Positions 41,128 to 49,799 of a stretch of DNA of 64,000 bases are shown here, piece after piece (position 1 is the first letter of the stretch; each line of letters starts with the position of its first letter). Below the pieces are notes generated by a model. The model was given only the letters and a program-made list of their open reading frames with translations. It was not told where the DNA came from and did no database searches. This DNA is from Tabrizicola_A sp044377735 (lineage in GTDB: Bacteria; Pseudomonadota; Alphaproteobacteria; Rhodobacterales; Rhodobacteraceae). The translations under genes and the position numbers were made by a program. The DNA is taken from positions 1-64,000 of the forward strand of contig JBILYK010000002.1 in NCBI GenBank assembly GCA_044377735.1. The letters are read 5' to 3'.

Positions 41128-43002
41128 ATGTTTCACGTGAAACATTTTGATGTTATCGTCATTGGGGGTGGCCATGCGGGCACCGAGGCGGCTGCAGCGG
41201 CCGCTCGCATGGGCGCGTCTACCGCCCTAATCTCGTTGCGACGGGATGGCATTGGCGTGATGTCCTGCAATCCTGCGATCGGCGGGCTTGGCAAGGGCCA
41301 TCTCGTACGGGAGATTGATGCCCTTGATGGAATCATGGGACGTGCCGCTGATCGCGCTGGAATTCAGTTCAGGCTTTTGAATCGGCGCAAGGGGCCCGCT
41401 GTTCAGGGGCCGCGGGCGCAAACAGATCGAAAGCTGTATCGAGAGGCGATTCACGAGTTTCTTGCGAAGGAAGACAATGTGACGGTGATTGAGGCAGAGG
41501 TTTCTAGCCTTAAACTGGAGCTTGGCCGATTTTCTGGCGTTGAACTGTCAGATGGGAGTTTGATTTCAGGGCGAACAGGGATTCTGACCGCTGGGACCTT
41601 TCTTCATGGCGTTATTCACATTGGAACCACCCGAATCTCCGGCGGCAGGATGGGGGATTTGCCCTCAATCAAGCTTGCTGATCAGATCTCTGATCTTGGA
41701 CTGAAAACGGGGCGCCTCAAGACCGGGACGCCACCAAGGCTTGATGGTAAGACCATTGATTGGTCGCGGACGGAAACCCAGCCCGGTGACGACGAACCGT
41801 CTTTGTTCTCGTTCATGAGTGCTGGCCCTGTGGTCCGGCAGGTGCCCTGTGGTGTGACGCACACAAACGAAGCGACCCACGAAATTATTCGCAAAAACAT
41901 TCATCTTTCTGCGATGTACGGCGGGCATATTGAGGGCGTTGGTCCGCGGTACTGTCCGTCGATCGAAGACAAGGTCGTCCGGTTTGCGGAAAAGACATCG
42001 CATCAGATCTTTCTTGAACCCGAGGGATTGGATGATGACACGATTTACCCCAATGGCATCTCATCCTCATTGCCACTAGAGGTTCAGGATGCCTATGTGA
42101 GGTCGATTGTTGGCTTGGAGAATGTCAAAATTTTGCAACCGGCTTATGCGATCGAATATGATTTTTTCGATCCTCGAGATTTGACCCAGACACTGATGAC
42201 CCGCGACATGGAGGGCCTTTTCCTTGCAGGCCAGATCAACGGTACAACGGGCTATGAAGAGGCCGCCTCCCAAGGCCTTGTTGCTGGCTTGAACGCGGCA
42301 AGTTATGCTCGCGGCGGCGATAAGATCCTCTTCGGGCGCGCTGACAGCTACATTGGTGTTTTGATTGACGATCTTATTCACCGCGGGGTAACAGAACCCT
42401 ACAGGATGTTCACCTCGCGTGCTGAGTTCCGGCTTGCGCTTCGGGCGGACAATGCGGACCAGCGCCTTACCCCCGTTGGAATTCGGTTGGGCTGCGTCCG
42501 GCCTGATCGTGTTGCGGCGTTCGGGAAGAAGATCTCGGCCCTTGAGGCTGGCCGCCAGATTCTATCTGCACGCAGTTTCAGCCCGAAGGAGCTTCAGTCG
42601 ATTGGTATCAACGTCAATATGGACAGTGGGCGTCGCAACTTGCTACGCTTGTTAGCAATGCCTGAGGTGACCCGCGAGCACATCAACGCACTTGAGCCGG
42701 AAGCTGCGACGATTGATCCGGTAATTCGGACGCAGATCGAGAATGACGCGCTTTATCAGCAGTATCTCAACCGGCAAGAGAACGATATTGCTGCGATGCG
42801 CAGGGAGGAAGAGACTTTGATCCCGCCAGATCTTGAGTATCGCGGTTTGCCGGGTCTTTCGGGAGAGTTGGCGGGAAAGCTGTTTGCGCGTCGACCTGAG
42901 ACGTTAGCCCAAGCGTCTCGAATCGAGGGGATGACGCCCGCGGCTCTTGCCCTTATTCTAGCACATGTCAAGAAGGCCAGACGCGCGGCCGCTGGCAGAT
43001 GA
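41128..43002 (+). CDS. mnmG: tRNA modification enzyme MnmG (GidA)
   Basis: MnmG is the FAD-dependent partner of MnmE in making cmnm5U34. The 624-residue protein starts MFHVKHFDVIVIGGGHAGTE: the GGGHAGTEAA is the FAD-binding loop. SCNPAIGGLGKGHLVREIDALDG, TAGTFLHGVIHIG, LKTGTPPRLDG and INGTTGYEEAA are conserved family blocks, and the C-terminal helical MnmE-binding domain is complete. The first six codons coincide with a perfect parS site, so the amino acid sequence there is constrained by ParB binding. It overlaps rsmG by 4 bp. Confidence 0.97.
   Translation: MFHVKHFDVIVIGGGHAGTEAAAAAARMGASTALISLRRDGIGVMSCNPAIGGLGKGHLVREIDALDGIMGRAADRAGIQFRLLNRRKGPAVQGPRAQTDRKLYREAIHEFLAKEDNVTVIEAEVSSLKLELGRFSGVELSDGSLISGRTGILTAGTFLHGVIHIGTTRISGGRMGDLPSIKLADQISDLGLKTGRLKTGTPPRLDGKTIDWSRTETQPGDDEPSLFSFMSAGPVVRQVPCGVTHTNEATHEIIRKNIHLSAMYGGHIEGVGPRYCPSIEDKVVRFAEKTSHQIFLEPEGLDDDTIYPNGISSSLPLEVQDAYVRSIVGLENVKILQPAYAIEYDFFDPRDLTQTLMTRDMEGLFLAGQINGTTGYEEAASQGLVAGLNAASYARGGDKILFGRADSYIGVLIDDLIHRGVTEPYRMFTSRAEFRLALRADNADQRLTPVGIRLGCVRPDRVAAFGKKISALEAGRQILSARSFSPKELQSIGINVNMDSGRRNLLRLLAMPEVTREHINALEPEAATIDPVIRTQIENDALYQQYLNRQENDIAAMRREEETLIPPDLEYRGLPGLSGELAGKLFARRPETLAQASRIEGMTPAALALILAHVKKARRAAAGR
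41129..41144 (+). promoter_or_regulatory. parS site (ParB binding), perfect
   Basis: TGTTTCACGTGAAACA is a full 16-bp palindromic parS. It covers the mnmG start codon region, encoding the residues MFHVKH. It lies 3.3 kb upstream of parB and 3.2 kb from the oriC candidate. Confidence 0.92.
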
Positions 43003-43634
43003 TGCGCAACGACCTGATAGAGCGTGCAACCGGACTGAGTGGGGGCTTGTCTGAGGTGAGCATGGAGAGACTTGATCGTTTCGCGCGGTTGGTGGAGAAG
43101 TGGAACCCATCGATCAATGTCGTTGCGAAATCGACCATTGGTAACATCTGGGAAAGACATATCTTAGACTCCATCCAGCTCTTTCGCTGCGCAGAGCCTG
43201 ATCAGACAAGCTGGCTTGACTTAGGAAGCGGCGGCGGCTTTCCGGGAATGGTGATTGCCATTTTGGCGGCTGACGCAATGCCTGCGATGCGAATTTCACT
43301 GGTTGAAAGCGATCGTCGGAAAAGTGTTTTCTTAAGCGAGTGCAGCCGTCAACTCGGATTGCCGGTCGTTGTTTATCCTTCTCGGATCGAAGATCTTGCG
43401 CCTCAGGGCGCATGTGTTGTGTCGGCGCGGGCGCTCGCGCCGCTTGATTCTCTTTGTGGATATGCGTTGCGACATGTCCGCCCTGGAGGCATCTGTGCCT
43501 TTCTAAAGGGCGCCGCAGTGGACGCCGAGATTGCCGAGGCTCAGAAGTCTTGGCGATTTGACCTTGACCGCGTTGCAAGCGTTACCGATAGCCGGTCTTC
43601 GATCTTGTTTATGAGGGGCCTTTGTCATGTCTGA
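42999..43634 (+). CDS. rsmG: 16S rRNA m7G527 methyltransferase RsmG
   Basis: RsmG (GidB) methylates G527 in 16S rRNA; its loss gives low-level streptomycin resistance. The 211-residue protein has a Rossmann fold with the AdoMet-binding WLDLGSGGGFPGMVIAIL (near residue 68), SLVESDRRKSVFL and SARALAPLDSLCGYALRHV. KWNPSINVVAKS near residue 40 matches the family's KWNxxxNLT motif. It overlaps mnmG by 4 bp and parA by 8 bp. mnmG-rsmG-parA-parB is a conserved origin-proximal order. Confidence 0.95.
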   Translation: MMRNDLIERATGLSGGLSEVSMERLDRFARLVEKWNPSINVVAKSTIGNIWERHILDSIQLFRCAEPDQTSWLDLGSGGGFPGMVIAILAADAMPAMRISLVESDRRKSVFLSECSRQLGLPVVVYPSRIEDLAPQGACVVSARALAPLDSLCGYALRHVRPGGICAFLKGAAVDAEIAEAQKSWRFDLDRVASVTDSRSSILFMRGLCHV

Positions 43635-44472
43635 ATTTCTTCCGCCGTCGGCGCCCCGTATTCTGGCGATCGTTAATCAAAAGGGTGGCGTCGGAAAGAC
43701 AACAACAGCAATAAATTTGGCCGCAGCTTTCGTTGAACTCGGTGCAAGGGTTCTGCTTGTGGATCTTGATCCACAGGGAAATGCGTCGACTGGCCTTGGC
43801 GTCACGCCAGCACAGCGCAAGCTTTCGACGTTTGATTTGCTTGTCGACGAGGTTTCCATTGGCGAGGTTGTGCAAGAGACAACGATTCCGGGGCTTTACC
43901 TTTGCCCAGCGTCATCGGATCTGTCTTCAGCGGATATCGAGCTCGTTTCCAGGGAAAAGCGCAGCTTCTTGCTACACGATGCCCTTCGACAGCCAGATGT
44001 GGCCGCCTTCAATCTTGACTATATCCTGATAGACTGTCCCCCATCGCTAAATCTCCTAACAGTGAATGGGTTGGTGGCCAGTCATGCCGTTCTTGTCCCG
44101 CTTCAGACCGAGTTCTTCGCCCTGGAGGGCTTGTCGCAGCTCATGCTGACCATCCGCGAGGTGCGTCAGGCTGCGAACCCGGCGCTTCGCATCGAGGGTG
44201 TGCTGTTGACGATGCATGATCTGCGGAACCGTTTGGCGCAGCAGGTGGAAAATGATGCGCGCGATGCGCTTGGCGAGCTGGTATTCACGACCATGATACC
44301 CCGTAATGTGCGGGTAAGCGAAGCGCCCTCCTACGCGCAGCCCGTTCTGTCCTATGACGGGGCGTCCAAGGGGGCGGTGGCATATCGTGCGCTGGCAAAA
44401 GAAATTCTGGCCAGACATCCACTGGCCGCAAAAGACAAGATGGAGGGGCAAAGCGATGGAAAAGAAGAGTGA
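43627..44472 (+). CDS. parA: Chromosome partitioning ATPase ParA (Soj)
   Basis: ParA is the Walker-type ATPase that moves ParB-parS complexes and so segregates newly copied origins. The 281-residue protein has the deviant Walker A KGGVGKTTTAIN (about 19-30), LLVDLDPQGNASTGLG (A'), DYILIDCPPSLNLLTVN (Walker B) and LRNRLAQQVENDARDALG. It lacks an N-terminal DNA-binding extension, as expected for chromosomal type Ib ParA. It overlaps rsmG by 8 bp and parB by 17 bp, so the two par genes are co-translated. Three parS-type sites are in the window. Confidence 0.96.
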   Translation: MSEFLPPSAPRILAIVNQKGGVGKTTTAINLAAAFVELGARVLLVDLDPQGNASTGLGVTPAQRKLSTFDLLVDEVSIGEVVQETTIPGLYLCPASSDLSSADIELVSREKRSFLLHDALRQPDVAAFNLDYILIDCPPSLNLLTVNGLVASHAVLVPLQTEFFALEGLSQLMLTIREVRQAANPALRIEGVLLTMHDLRNRLAQQVENDARDALGELVFTTMIPRNVRVSEAPSYAQPVLSYDGASKGAVAYRALAKEILARHPLAAKDKMEGQSDGKEE

Positions 44473-45370
44473 TAGGCGCGGTCTTGGGCGCGGTCTATCT
44501 GCGCTGATGGCCGACATCAATCTGACGCATGATGACCAGAACCTGGCAGCGACAAAGCGACCGGATCTCATGGTGGCGGTTGAGGACATTGCGCCAAACC
44601 CGCATCAGCCCCGTCGGCATTTCGATCCTTCATCCTTGAAAGAATTGGCAGATTCCATCCGACGCAAGGGAATTATCCAGCCTCTCATTCTGCGCCCGAT
44701 TTCTGGCCCAACAAAGTTTGAAATCGTTGCGGGTGAGCGCAGGTGGCGCGCGGCCCAACTTGCGCAGCTGCACTCGGTTCCCGCTGTGCTGCGCGAGTTT
44801 TCGGATGCCGAAGTTCTTGAAATTGCAATTATTGAGAACATCCAGCGGGCCGAGCTGAACCCAATCGAAGAAGCGCTCGCATATCGCCAATTGATGGATC
44901 GCTTTGGCCACACGCAAGAGAAGGTGGCCGAAGCGCTTTCAAGAAGCCGGAGCCATATCGCCAACCTGCTACGGCTTTTGTCGCTGCCCGATGAAGTTCA
45001 GTCGATGGTGGCTGCTGGTGGTTTGACGGCAGGGCATGCGCGCGCGTTGATCACGCTGCCCAACCCGCTCGAAATTGCGCTCAAGGTTGTTGGAAAGGGT
45101 CTCTCGGTTCGTGAGACCGAAGAGTTGGTCAGAAAGTCTGCGGCGGCCGGCCTGCGGCCCAGAAGATCCGCAAAGTCTGGCGAGAAAGATGCCGACACGC
45201 GCGCCTTGGAAGCGGATCTTTCTGCGGGTCTTCAGATGGGTGTCCGCATTGATCACGATATAACAGGCGGTGGCAAACTGACCGTGACCTACGGCAATCT
45301 TGATCAGCTCGATCTTCTATGTAGCGCGCTCTCGGCTGCGGCATTGGATGTAAGTCTCCGCAAGCGCTGA
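44456..45370 (+). CDS. parB: Chromosome partitioning protein ParB (Spo0J)
   Basis: ParB is the CTPase clamp that loads at parS and marks the origin region. The 304-residue protein has the N-terminal RRGLGRGLSALMAD (ParA-binding Arg patch), the CTP-binding box II GERRWRAAQLA (93-103) with ENIQRAELNPIEEA following, the parS-reading HTH (EKVAEALSRSRSHIANLLRL) and a C-terminal dimer domain. I start at 44456, where GGAGGG lies upstream within parA; the 338-residue frame starting at 44354 overlaps parA extensively. The parS sites at 41129 and 46716 flank this operon. Confidence 0.96.
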   Translation: MEKKSDRRGLGRGLSALMADINLTHDDQNLAATKRPDLMVAVEDIAPNPHQPRRHFDPSSLKELADSIRRKGIIQPLILRPISGPTKFEIVAGERRWRAAQLAQLHSVPAVLREFSDAEVLEIAIIENIQRAELNPIEEALAYRQLMDRFGHTQEKVAEALSRSRSHIANLLRLLSLPDEVQSMVAAGGLTAGHARALITLPNPLEIALKVVGKGLSVRETEELVRKSAAAGLRPRRSAKSGEKDADTRALEADLSAGLQMGVRIDHDITGGGKLTVTYGNLDQLDLLCSALSAAALDVSLRKR

Positions 45371-45388
45371 TGGTCCGACCAGCACGTC

Positions 45389-46576
45389 TTAGTCCGATAC
45401 CAAGTCCTTAAGAACACTATTAAGCACCATTCTGCCCGCGGGCGTGGTCTTTAGCCTGCCTTCGGTGCAATGAACAAGGCCAAGGTCGCTGAGGGTGGCC
45501 AAGCGGCTTTCCGGAATGCCGCGACCTGCCATCGCTGCGTGTCGATCAAGGTCCAGCCCTTCATTTGTGCGCAGCGACATCAGCATGTATTCAAGCGCAA
45601 TTTCATCTGGGGCGAGCTGGTCGCGGAGTCGATCGCCGCCCCTACCGGATGATACAGCGTTAAGCCACGCTGTGGGATCTTTCCAGGCCTCAGTCGCGTG
45701 GCGAACCTGGTTTTTTGAAAATCGACCATGAGCGCCCGGACCGATGCCAATGTAATCACCTCCGCGCCAATAGATCAGATTGTGGCGAGACTCGGCGCCC
45801 GGCCGTGCGTGGTTTGACACTTCATATGCCGGCAGTCCTGCGGCATTACACATCTCTTGAGTGATCTCGTACATATCGGCAGACAAGTCTTCGTTTGGCA
45901 ACCCGGCCAGCTTGCCCCGAGCCGCCCGTGCGGCGAACATCGTCCCATCCTCAACGGTGAGCTGATAAAGCGAGATGTGGTCCCCAGCTAAGGCGAGCGC
46001 TTCGGAAAGTTCTGTGCGCCAATCATCAAGTGACTGAAATTGCCGTGAATAAATCAGATCGAAGCTCACCCGATCAAAGGTTCCCTTGGCGATCTCCAGA
46101 GCTTTCAGGGCCTGGCGCTTGGAGTGCAGGCGTCCAAGCGCCTGAAGAGCCGCATCATCAAGCGCCTGAACCCCCAAAGACACCCGATTGACGCCACCAC
46201 GGTGGTAACCTTCGAATCTGGTCGACTCCACCGAACTGGGATTGGCCTCGAGCGTGATTTCAATGTCGTTCACTGTTTGCCAGTGTTCCCGAACACAGTC
46301 GATCAACCCGGCAACCACCTCTTGGCTCATCAAGGATGGTGTCCCACCGCCAAAGTATACGGTCTGCAGAATCCGCCCTTGCGTCTCCGCTGCCTGACGA
46401 CGAAGTTCGGAGCGGTAGGCTTCAAGCCAAGCGGATTGGTCGATCTTGCCAGCGACGTGGCTGTTAAAGTCGCAGTAGGGGCATTTTGACTCGCAAAACG
46501 GCCAGTGGATGTACAGGCCAAACCCCCCGGTCTGCCAGACTTCGCCACTTGGAGTTTGATGGGGGAATGCTTTCAT
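45389..46576 (-). CDS. hemW: Radical SAM heme chaperone HemW
   Basis: HemW is a HemN-like radical SAM protein that binds heme and acts in its delivery. It is not a coproporphyrinogen oxidase. The 395-residue protein has the [4Fe-4S] motif CESKCPYC (C28, C32, C35), GGGTPSLMS, LEANPSS and SRHNLIYWRGGDYIGIGPGAHGR, whose HNxxYW segment is typical of HemW. It is convergent with parB, 18 bp away, and downstream of rdgB on the same strand. A 143-bp gap to rdgB holds a parS site. The Shine-Dalgarno before its ATG is weak. Confidence 0.92.
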   Translation of the reverse strand: MKAFPHQTPSGEVWQTGGFGLYIHWPFCESKCPYCDFNSHVAGKIDQSAWLEAYRSELRRQAAETQGRILQTVYFGGGTPSLMSQEVVAGLIDCVREHWQTVNDIEITLEANPSSVESTRFEGYHRGGVNRVSLGVQALDDAALQALGRLHSKRQALKALEIAKGTFDRVSFDLIYSRQFQSLDDWRTELSEALALAGDHISLYQLTVEDGTMFAARAARGKLAGLPNEDLSADMYEITQEMCNAAGLPAYEVSNHARPGAESRHNLIYWRGGDYIGIGPGAHGRFSKNQVRHATEAWKDPTAWLNAVSSGRGGDRLRDQLAPDEIALEYMLMSLRTNEGLDLDRHAAMAGRGIPESRLATLSDLGLVHCTEGRLKTTPAGRMVLNSVLKDLVSD

Positions 46577-46715
46577 GCGCTGTCACAAACTCTGTTGGGC
46601 GCCGAAACCAGCTGCAATGCTGGCAGGACCTCGCGCTGAGAGTGCTGTGCGGTCGGCTTCGCCCAAAAAGGGCCGCGCCAGGCTGCCGCATCGCGGCCTA
46701 CCAAGGGGGGGCAGG

Positions 46716-46731
46716 TGTTTCACGTGAAACA
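46716..46731 (+). promoter_or_regulatory. parS site (ParB binding), perfect
   Basis: A second copy of TGTTTCACGTGAAACA. It spans the stop codon of rdgB and lies 1.3 kb beyond parB. Together with the site at 41129 it brackets parAB. Confidence 0.92.
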
Positions 46732-47334
46732 TTTGGAGGTCATCTGGCTGAACGCGGCAGCGCGATGGCTCAGCAGGTTCTTTTGTCCCGGCGCCATTTC
46801 AGCAAATGTCATATCGTAACCCACCGGCTGGAACATCGGGTCATACCCATGACCCAGCCTGCCGCGAAGCGGCCAAACCAGCTGACCCTCAGCTGACCCC
46901 TCAAAAACCTCTTCATGCCCGTCTGGCCAAGCAAGCACCAAAGCACAGCGAAACCTGCCCAGAAATGGAGGTGCGGTCCCCGTCTGCACGATCATCGCCC
47001 ACGCTTTCTCCATCGCGCGCAGAAAATCGCGGCCCTCAGGTCCCTCAGCCCAGTCAGCGGTATAGACCCCAGGCGCACCGCCCAAAACATCGATCTCAAT
47101 CCCCGAATCATCCGCCAAAACTGGCAGATTGGTGGACCGGGAAACATGATGCGCCTTGATCCGGGCGTTCCCAACAAAACTGGCCTCTGTCTCTTCTGGG
47201 GCCTCCAGACCAAACTCAGACGCCGACCTCACAGAAACGCCAAAGGGTGCCAAAAGCGCAACAAGCTCGTCAATCTTGCCTTGATTGTGTGTCGCAAGAA
47301 CCAGAAGCGAGCCCGAGAAACGCCTCGCGCTCAT
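46720..47334 (-). CDS. rdgB: XTP/dITP pyrophosphatase RdgB
   Basis: RdgB (HAM1) hydrolyses XTP, dITP and related deaminated nucleotides, keeping them out of DNA. The 204-residue protein has LVLATHNQGKIDEL at the N-terminus, VLADDSGIEIDVLGGAPGVYTADWA as the catalytic block, GRLGHGYDPMFQP and SHRAAAF near the C-terminus. The last residues, SKCFT, are encoded by the second parS site. It starts at 47334, with a 4-bp overlap (ATGA) with rph, and is transcribed after it. Confidence 0.94.
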   Translation of the reverse strand: MSARRFSGSLLVLATHNQGKIDELVALLAPFGVSVRSASEFGLEAPEETEASFVGNARIKAHHVSRSTNLPVLADDSGIEIDVLGGAPGVYTADWAEGPEGRDFLRAMEKAWAMIVQTGTAPPFLGRFRCALVLAWPDGHEEVFEGSAEGQLVWPLRGRLGHGYDPMFQPVGYDMTFAEMAPGQKNLLSHRAAAFSQMTSKCFT

Positions 47335-48047
47335 AGTCCCAGCGCTTCCTTCTGCGCGGTGACAAGATTGGCACAACCTATTTTTGCAAGCGCCAGAAGC
47401 GACAACATCTCAGTCTCTGAAAAACTGCTCCCCTCGGCGGACGCCTGAACCTCAACTAGCCTGCCGCGCCCCGTAAGCACAAAGTTCCCATCCGTTCCCG
47501 CGTTAGAATCCTCGGGATAATCAAGATCTAACACCGGTTGTCCGGCATAGATGCCGCAAGAGACCGCAGACACGTGGTCAATCAGCGGATCGCTGCTGAT
47601 AGATCCGGCGGCCAGAAGCCGGTTGACGGCCAACCGCAAGGCAACCCATCCGCCGGTGATCGACGCACAACGCGTGCCTCCATCGGCCTGAATCACATCA
47701 CAATCAATCACTATCTGACGCTCCCCGAGCGCCGCCCGATCAACACATGCCCTCAGCGATCTCCCGATAAGTCTTTGAATTTCCTGTGTTCTTCCAGACT
47801 GCTTGCCTGACGCGGCTTCGCGCCTTGTTCGAGAATTCGTCGCTCTGGGCAGCATACCATACTCTGCCGTCACCCAGCCAAGACCGGTATTCTTCAAGAA
47901 GGGTGGCGTCTTCTCCTCAAGCGATGCCGAGCACAAAACATGCGTTTCCCCCATCTTAATAAGGCAAGACCCCTCAGCATGCTTCATCGGATTGATCTCA
48001 ATCACAACATTGCGCAATTCGTCTAGCTTCCTGCCTGAGGGACGCAT
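47331..48047 (-). CDS. rph: Ribonuclease PH
   Basis: RNase PH is a phosphorolytic 3' exoribonuclease that trims tRNA precursors. The 238-residue protein starts MRPSGRKLDELR. It has GETHVLCSASLEEKTPPFL, NSRTRREAASGKQSGRTQEIQRLIGRSLRA (active-site and RNA-binding Arg residues), DCDVIQADGGTRCASITGGWVAL and VLDLDYPEDSNAGTDGNFV. The start at 48047 has AGGAGA upstream; a frame open to 48140 extends into the hrcA promoter. It is divergent from hrcA across 99 bp. Confidence 0.95.
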   Translation of the reverse strand: MRPSGRKLDELRNVVIEINPMKHAEGSCLIKMGETHVLCSASLEEKTPPFLKNTGLGWVTAEYGMLPRATNSRTRREAASGKQSGRTQEIQRLIGRSLRACVDRAALGERQIVIDCDVIQADGGTRCASITGGWVALRLAVNRLLAAGSISSDPLIDHVSAVSCGIYAGQPVLDLDYPEDSNAGTDGNFVLTGRGRLVEVQASAEGSSFSETEMLSLLALAKIGCANLVTAQKEALGL

Positions 48048-48146
48048 CGGTATTCTCCTAAACTGTCTTGTGCCAGATATGCTCGAGCGTCCTTGTGATG
48101 CAACCCTCATTGACGTGGGGGCCATCACATCCATACTCATAGCGCC

Positions 48147-49217
48147 ATGACATACAGTGAAAACCTATTGGCTGAACTCAATGACCGCTCCCGAGAGGTT
48201 TTTCGCCGCGTGGTTGAGGGCTATCTCACATCGGGAGGGCCCGTTGGCTCGCGAACGTTGACTCGCAGCATGACAGAACGCCTCTCGGCCGCAACTGTGC
48301 GCAACGTCATGCAAGATCTCGAACTTCTTGGGCTCCTTGACAGCCCTCACGTGTCAGCTGGCCGCATTCCCACACAACAGGGCTTGCGCCTCTTCGTTGA
48401 CAGCCTTCTCGAGGTTGGCTCGGTCGCCTCCGAGGACCGCGAAATCATGGACGCCGCTCTCTCCTCTGGTGAAAAAGACGTGGCGACCCTGCTTGATCAG
48501 GTCAGCACCACGCTTTCGGCCATCACCAACGGTGCCAGTCTTGTGCTGTCGCCCAAACAAGATGCCGTCATAAAGCATATCGAGTTCGTCAGCCTGGCAC
48601 CTGATCGTGCCATCGTGGTTCTGGTTTTTGCCAATGGGCACGTTGAAAACCGAATGATCGTGCCGCCTATGGGCCAAACCCCGTCCTCCATGCGCGAAGC
48701 GGCGAACTTCCTCAACGCGCTTGTCGAAGGCAAAACCCTCGCCGAGCTGCGGCTCAACATTGGTCATGAAATCACACGTCGACGCCAGGAGGTTGATTCG
48801 CTGGCCCGCGAACTGGTCGAAAGCGGCCTCGCCGTCTGGCAGCCCCAGGACGATGAGCCCGACCGGTTGATCGTGCGTGGCCGCTCGAATCTGCTCAGCG
48901 ATGCGAATGAGGTCCACGACATCGAACGCATTCGCCGCCTGTTCGATGACCTCGAACGCAAGCGTGACATCGCCGAGTTCCTCGATCTGACCGAAGGCGG
49001 TGAGGGGGTGCGCATTTTTATCGGTTCTGAGAACAAGCTTTTTTCACTTTCGGGTTCCTCTCTGGTCGTCTCTCCCTATATGAACGCTGATCGACAGATC
49101 ATCGGCGCCGTCGGCGTGATCGGACCCACGCGGCTCAACTACGGCCGCATCGTTCCGATCGTCGATTACACGGCGCAGCTGGTCGGAAAACTCCTGTCAG
49201 AGCGTGGCAGGGGCTAG
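48147..49217 (+). CDS. hrcA: Heat-inducible transcription repressor HrcA
   Basis: HrcA represses groESL and dnaK-type chaperone operons by binding CIRCE repeats; GroEL helps it to fold. The 356-residue protein has the N-terminal winged helix (NDRSREVFRRVVEGYLTSGGPVGSRTLTRSM, RLSAATVRNVMQDLELLGLLDSPHVSAGRIPTQQGLRLFVDSLL), the GAF-like middle domain, and GGEGVRIFIGSENKL and GAVGVIGPTRLNYGRIVPIVD at the C-terminus. I find no CIRCE in its own upstream gap. grpE follows after 30 bp, a common HrcA operon. Confidence 0.96.
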   Translation: MTYSENLLAELNDRSREVFRRVVEGYLTSGGPVGSRTLTRSMTERLSAATVRNVMQDLELLGLLDSPHVSAGRIPTQQGLRLFVDSLLEVGSVASEDREIMDAALSSGEKDVATLLDQVSTTLSAITNGASLVLSPKQDAVIKHIEFVSLAPDRAIVVLVFANGHVENRMIVPPMGQTPSSMREAANFLNALVEGKTLAELRLNIGHEITRRRQEVDSLARELVESGLAVWQPQDDEPDRLIVRGRSNLLSDANEVHDIERIRRLFDDLERKRDIAEFLDLTEGGEGVRIFIGSENKLFSLSGSSLVVSPYMNADRQIIGAVGVIGPTRLNYGRIVPIVDYTAQLVGKLLSERGRG

Positions 49218-49247
49218 CCCAAGGCGGGACAAAGAAGGAAGTAGACC

Positions 49248-49796
49248 ATGGCGCAAGAGAATTTGCCCCCCGAAGACACCAACGCCACCGATCCGGCAGC
49301 CAATGACGTTGGAGACTTCATCACCGCAGATGAGCTTGATGCACTGCGAACCGAACTTGATGAGCTGCGCGACCGCTTTATGCGTGCGCTCGCTGATGCC
49401 GAGAACTCTCGCAAGCGCGCCGAACGTGATCGGCGCGAGGCCGAGCAATACGGCGGCTCACGCCTTGCCCGCGATCTTCTGCCGGTTTTTGATAATCTAA
49501 AACGCGCACTTGACGCGGCAAGCGACGAAACCCGTGCCAATGCTGCCGCGCTGATCGAGGGCCTTGAGCTCACCCTGCGTGAACTGACCAATGTCCTGAC
49601 AAAACATGGCGTTGCCCCGATTGCGCCCGCCGTCGGTGACAGTTTTGATCCCCAACAGCACGAAGCGATGTTCGAGGCACCCCTGCCCGGAACAAAGGCG
49701 GGTCATATCATTCAGGTGATGTCGGTCGGTTTCTTGCTGCATGACCGGCTGTTGCGGCCGGCACAGGTTGGCGTGTCGTCTAACACGGCAGGCTAA
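49248..49796 (+). CDS. grpE: Nucleotide exchange factor GrpE
   Basis: GrpE releases ADP from DnaK and so drives its folding cycle; it also acts as a thermosensor. The 182-residue protein has a disordered acidic start, a long paired helix (DELDALRTELDELRDRFMRALADAENSRKRAERDRRE, about residues 25-70) and the C-terminal beta domain with VGDSFDPQQHEAMFEAPLPG and LRPAQVGVS. It is preceded by GAAGGAAG. It ends 3 bp from the convergent mutS stop, and its terminator lies inside the 3' end of mutS. Confidence 0.95.
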   Translation: MAQENLPPEDTNATDPAANDVGDFITADELDALRTELDELRDRFMRALADAENSRKRAERDRREAEQYGGSRLARDLLPVFDNLKRALDAASDETRANAAALIEGLELTLRELTNVLTKHGVAPIAPAVGDSFDPQQHEAMFEAPLPGTKAGHIIQVMSVGFLLHDRLLRPAQVGVSSNTAG

Positions 49797-49799
49797 GTC

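Noticed and set aside
48048..48146. CIRCE operator upstream of hrcA
   Set aside because: No TTAGCACTC-N9-GAGTGCTAA-like repeat is present in the rph-hrcA gap.
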